Positions 63,582 through 64,000 of a DNA stretch of 64,000 bases are shown here, one piece after another. Source of the stretch: Agrilutibacter niabensis (GTDB taxonomy: Bacteria; Pseudomonadota; Gammaproteobacteria; Xanthomonadales; Xanthomonadaceae); assembly GCF_042657165.1 (NCBI RefSeq), contig NZ_JBHSNJ010000012.1, positions 124,001 to 188,000 on the forward strand. Reading direction: 5' to 3'. The notes beneath the pieces were generated by a model that made no database searches, had not been told where the DNA came from, and worked only from the letters and a program-made list of their open reading frames with translations. How positions within the stretch are numbered: position 1 is the stretch's first letter; each line of letters begins with the position of its first letter. Made by a program: the position numbers and the translations under genes.

Positions 63582-64000
63582 TGAACGACTTCTCACGCCA
63601 GGCAACACGACTGGACGAAATCGGAGGCCGCTTCGACCCGTGGCTGCTCGGTATCGTCTGCGTGCTCGCTTGCCTGGGCGTGGTGATGGTCGGTTCGGCC
63701 TCGATCGCGATCGCCGAAGGGCGGGACGCCGGTCCGTTCTACTACCTGGTGCGTCACGTAGTTTTCCTGTGCATCGGCGCCGGCCTGGCGGTCGCGGCGA
63801 TGCGCACCGAAATGAAGACCATCGAGCAGCACAGCCAGTGGCTGCCGCTGGTGGCGCTGGTGCTGCTGGTGCTGGTGCTGGTGCCAGGCGTCGGCGTGAC
63901 GGCGAAGGGTGCGCGACGCTGGTTGAACCTGGGCGTGTTGACGTTCCAGCCCGTCGAGGCGGTCAAGCTGATGCTGATCGTGTGGCTCTCGAGCTACCTT
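63581..64000 (+). CDS. ftsW: Septal peptidoglycan polymerase FtsW, 5' part (3'-truncated by window edge)
   Basis: The frame is open from ATG 63581 (TGATG overlap with mraY) to the window end, giving 140 residues. Membrane helices are at about 21-43, 55-77 and 88-106. GARRWLNLGVLTFQPVEAVKL is the SEDS-family signature around the extracellular loop and next helix, where RWLxxG...QPxExxK is conserved. FtsW polymerises lipid II at the septum with FtsI. Assignment rather than RodA follows from the dcw position. murG would be expected next. Confidence 0.94.
   Translation, partial: MNDFSRQATRLDEIGGRFDPWLLGIVCVLACLGVVMVGSASIAIAEGRDAGPFYYLVRHVVFLCIGAGLAVAAMRTEMKTIEQHSQWLPLVALVLLVLVLVPGVGVTAKGARRWLNLGVLTFQPVEAVKLMLIVWLSSYL

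Overview
The window is high-GC bacterial chromosome. It most resembles a Lysobacter-like member of the Xanthomonadaceae (Gammaproteobacteria). The reasons are the Xps-type secretion gene order E-F-G-H-I-J-K-L-M-N-D, the stretch rsmI - rnpB - mraZ - rsmH, several DUF4124-type and H-NS-type proteins, and intergenic hairpin repeats of the kind common in this family. This assignment is inference from gene order and protein style; no database was searched. No tRNA, rRNA, insertion sequence, prophage or CRISPR array was seen.

Layout. 1-13059 is housekeeping: the end of a ThrE-like exporter, an H-NS-like protein, proS, two small DUF4124-type proteins, pssA, an unknown gene overlapping rimI, a secreted protein, then valS-holC-pepA on the minus strand and divergent lptF-lptG (lipopolysaccharide export). 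13129-17454 (minus) is an accessory cassette: a SLOG-like/SLATT-like membrane protein, a membrane-anchored TIR-TPR protein and a small protein of unknown function. 17538-20462 holds a 78-bp duplication, an RDD membrane protein, xerD, a 72-bp tandem repeat array and dsbC. 20593-24555 is purL. 24649-35598 is a complete Xps type II secretion cluster, followed by two glycosyltransferase-like genes. 37359-40345 (minus) is ettA-cupin-pyrF.

40617-48033 is the one-carbon/riboflavin region: glyA, nrdR, a small secreted protein, ribD, a methyltransferase, then an FMN riboswitch controlling ribE-ribBA-ribH-nusB, with thiL after a terminator. 49048-54259 (minus) holds a patatin-like lipoprotein, a glycosyltransferase-like protein, a GlcD-type FAD oxidoreductase, yraN and an LpoA-like lipoprotein. 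rsmI and the RNase P RNA gene follow. From 55924 the division/cell-wall cluster mraZ-rsmH-ftsL-ftsI-murE-murF-mraY-ftsW runs off the right edge, almost entirely with 4-base start/stop overlaps.

The best candidate for an undescribed system is the 13129-17454 cassette. A TIR domain with its candidate catalytic glutamate is beside a protein joining a SLOG-like nucleotide-sensor fold to a transmembrane SLATT-like region. By analogy with Thoeris, where a TIR enzyme makes a nucleotide signal read by a SLOG domain, this could be a signal-gated membrane effector. Other notable points are a GspE without its zinc-binding cysteines, a RibBA whose GTP cyclohydrolase half has lost its catalytic residues, and a ribE leader combining a riboswitch, a terminator, a 22-codon upstream frame and two anti-Shine-Dalgarno segments.
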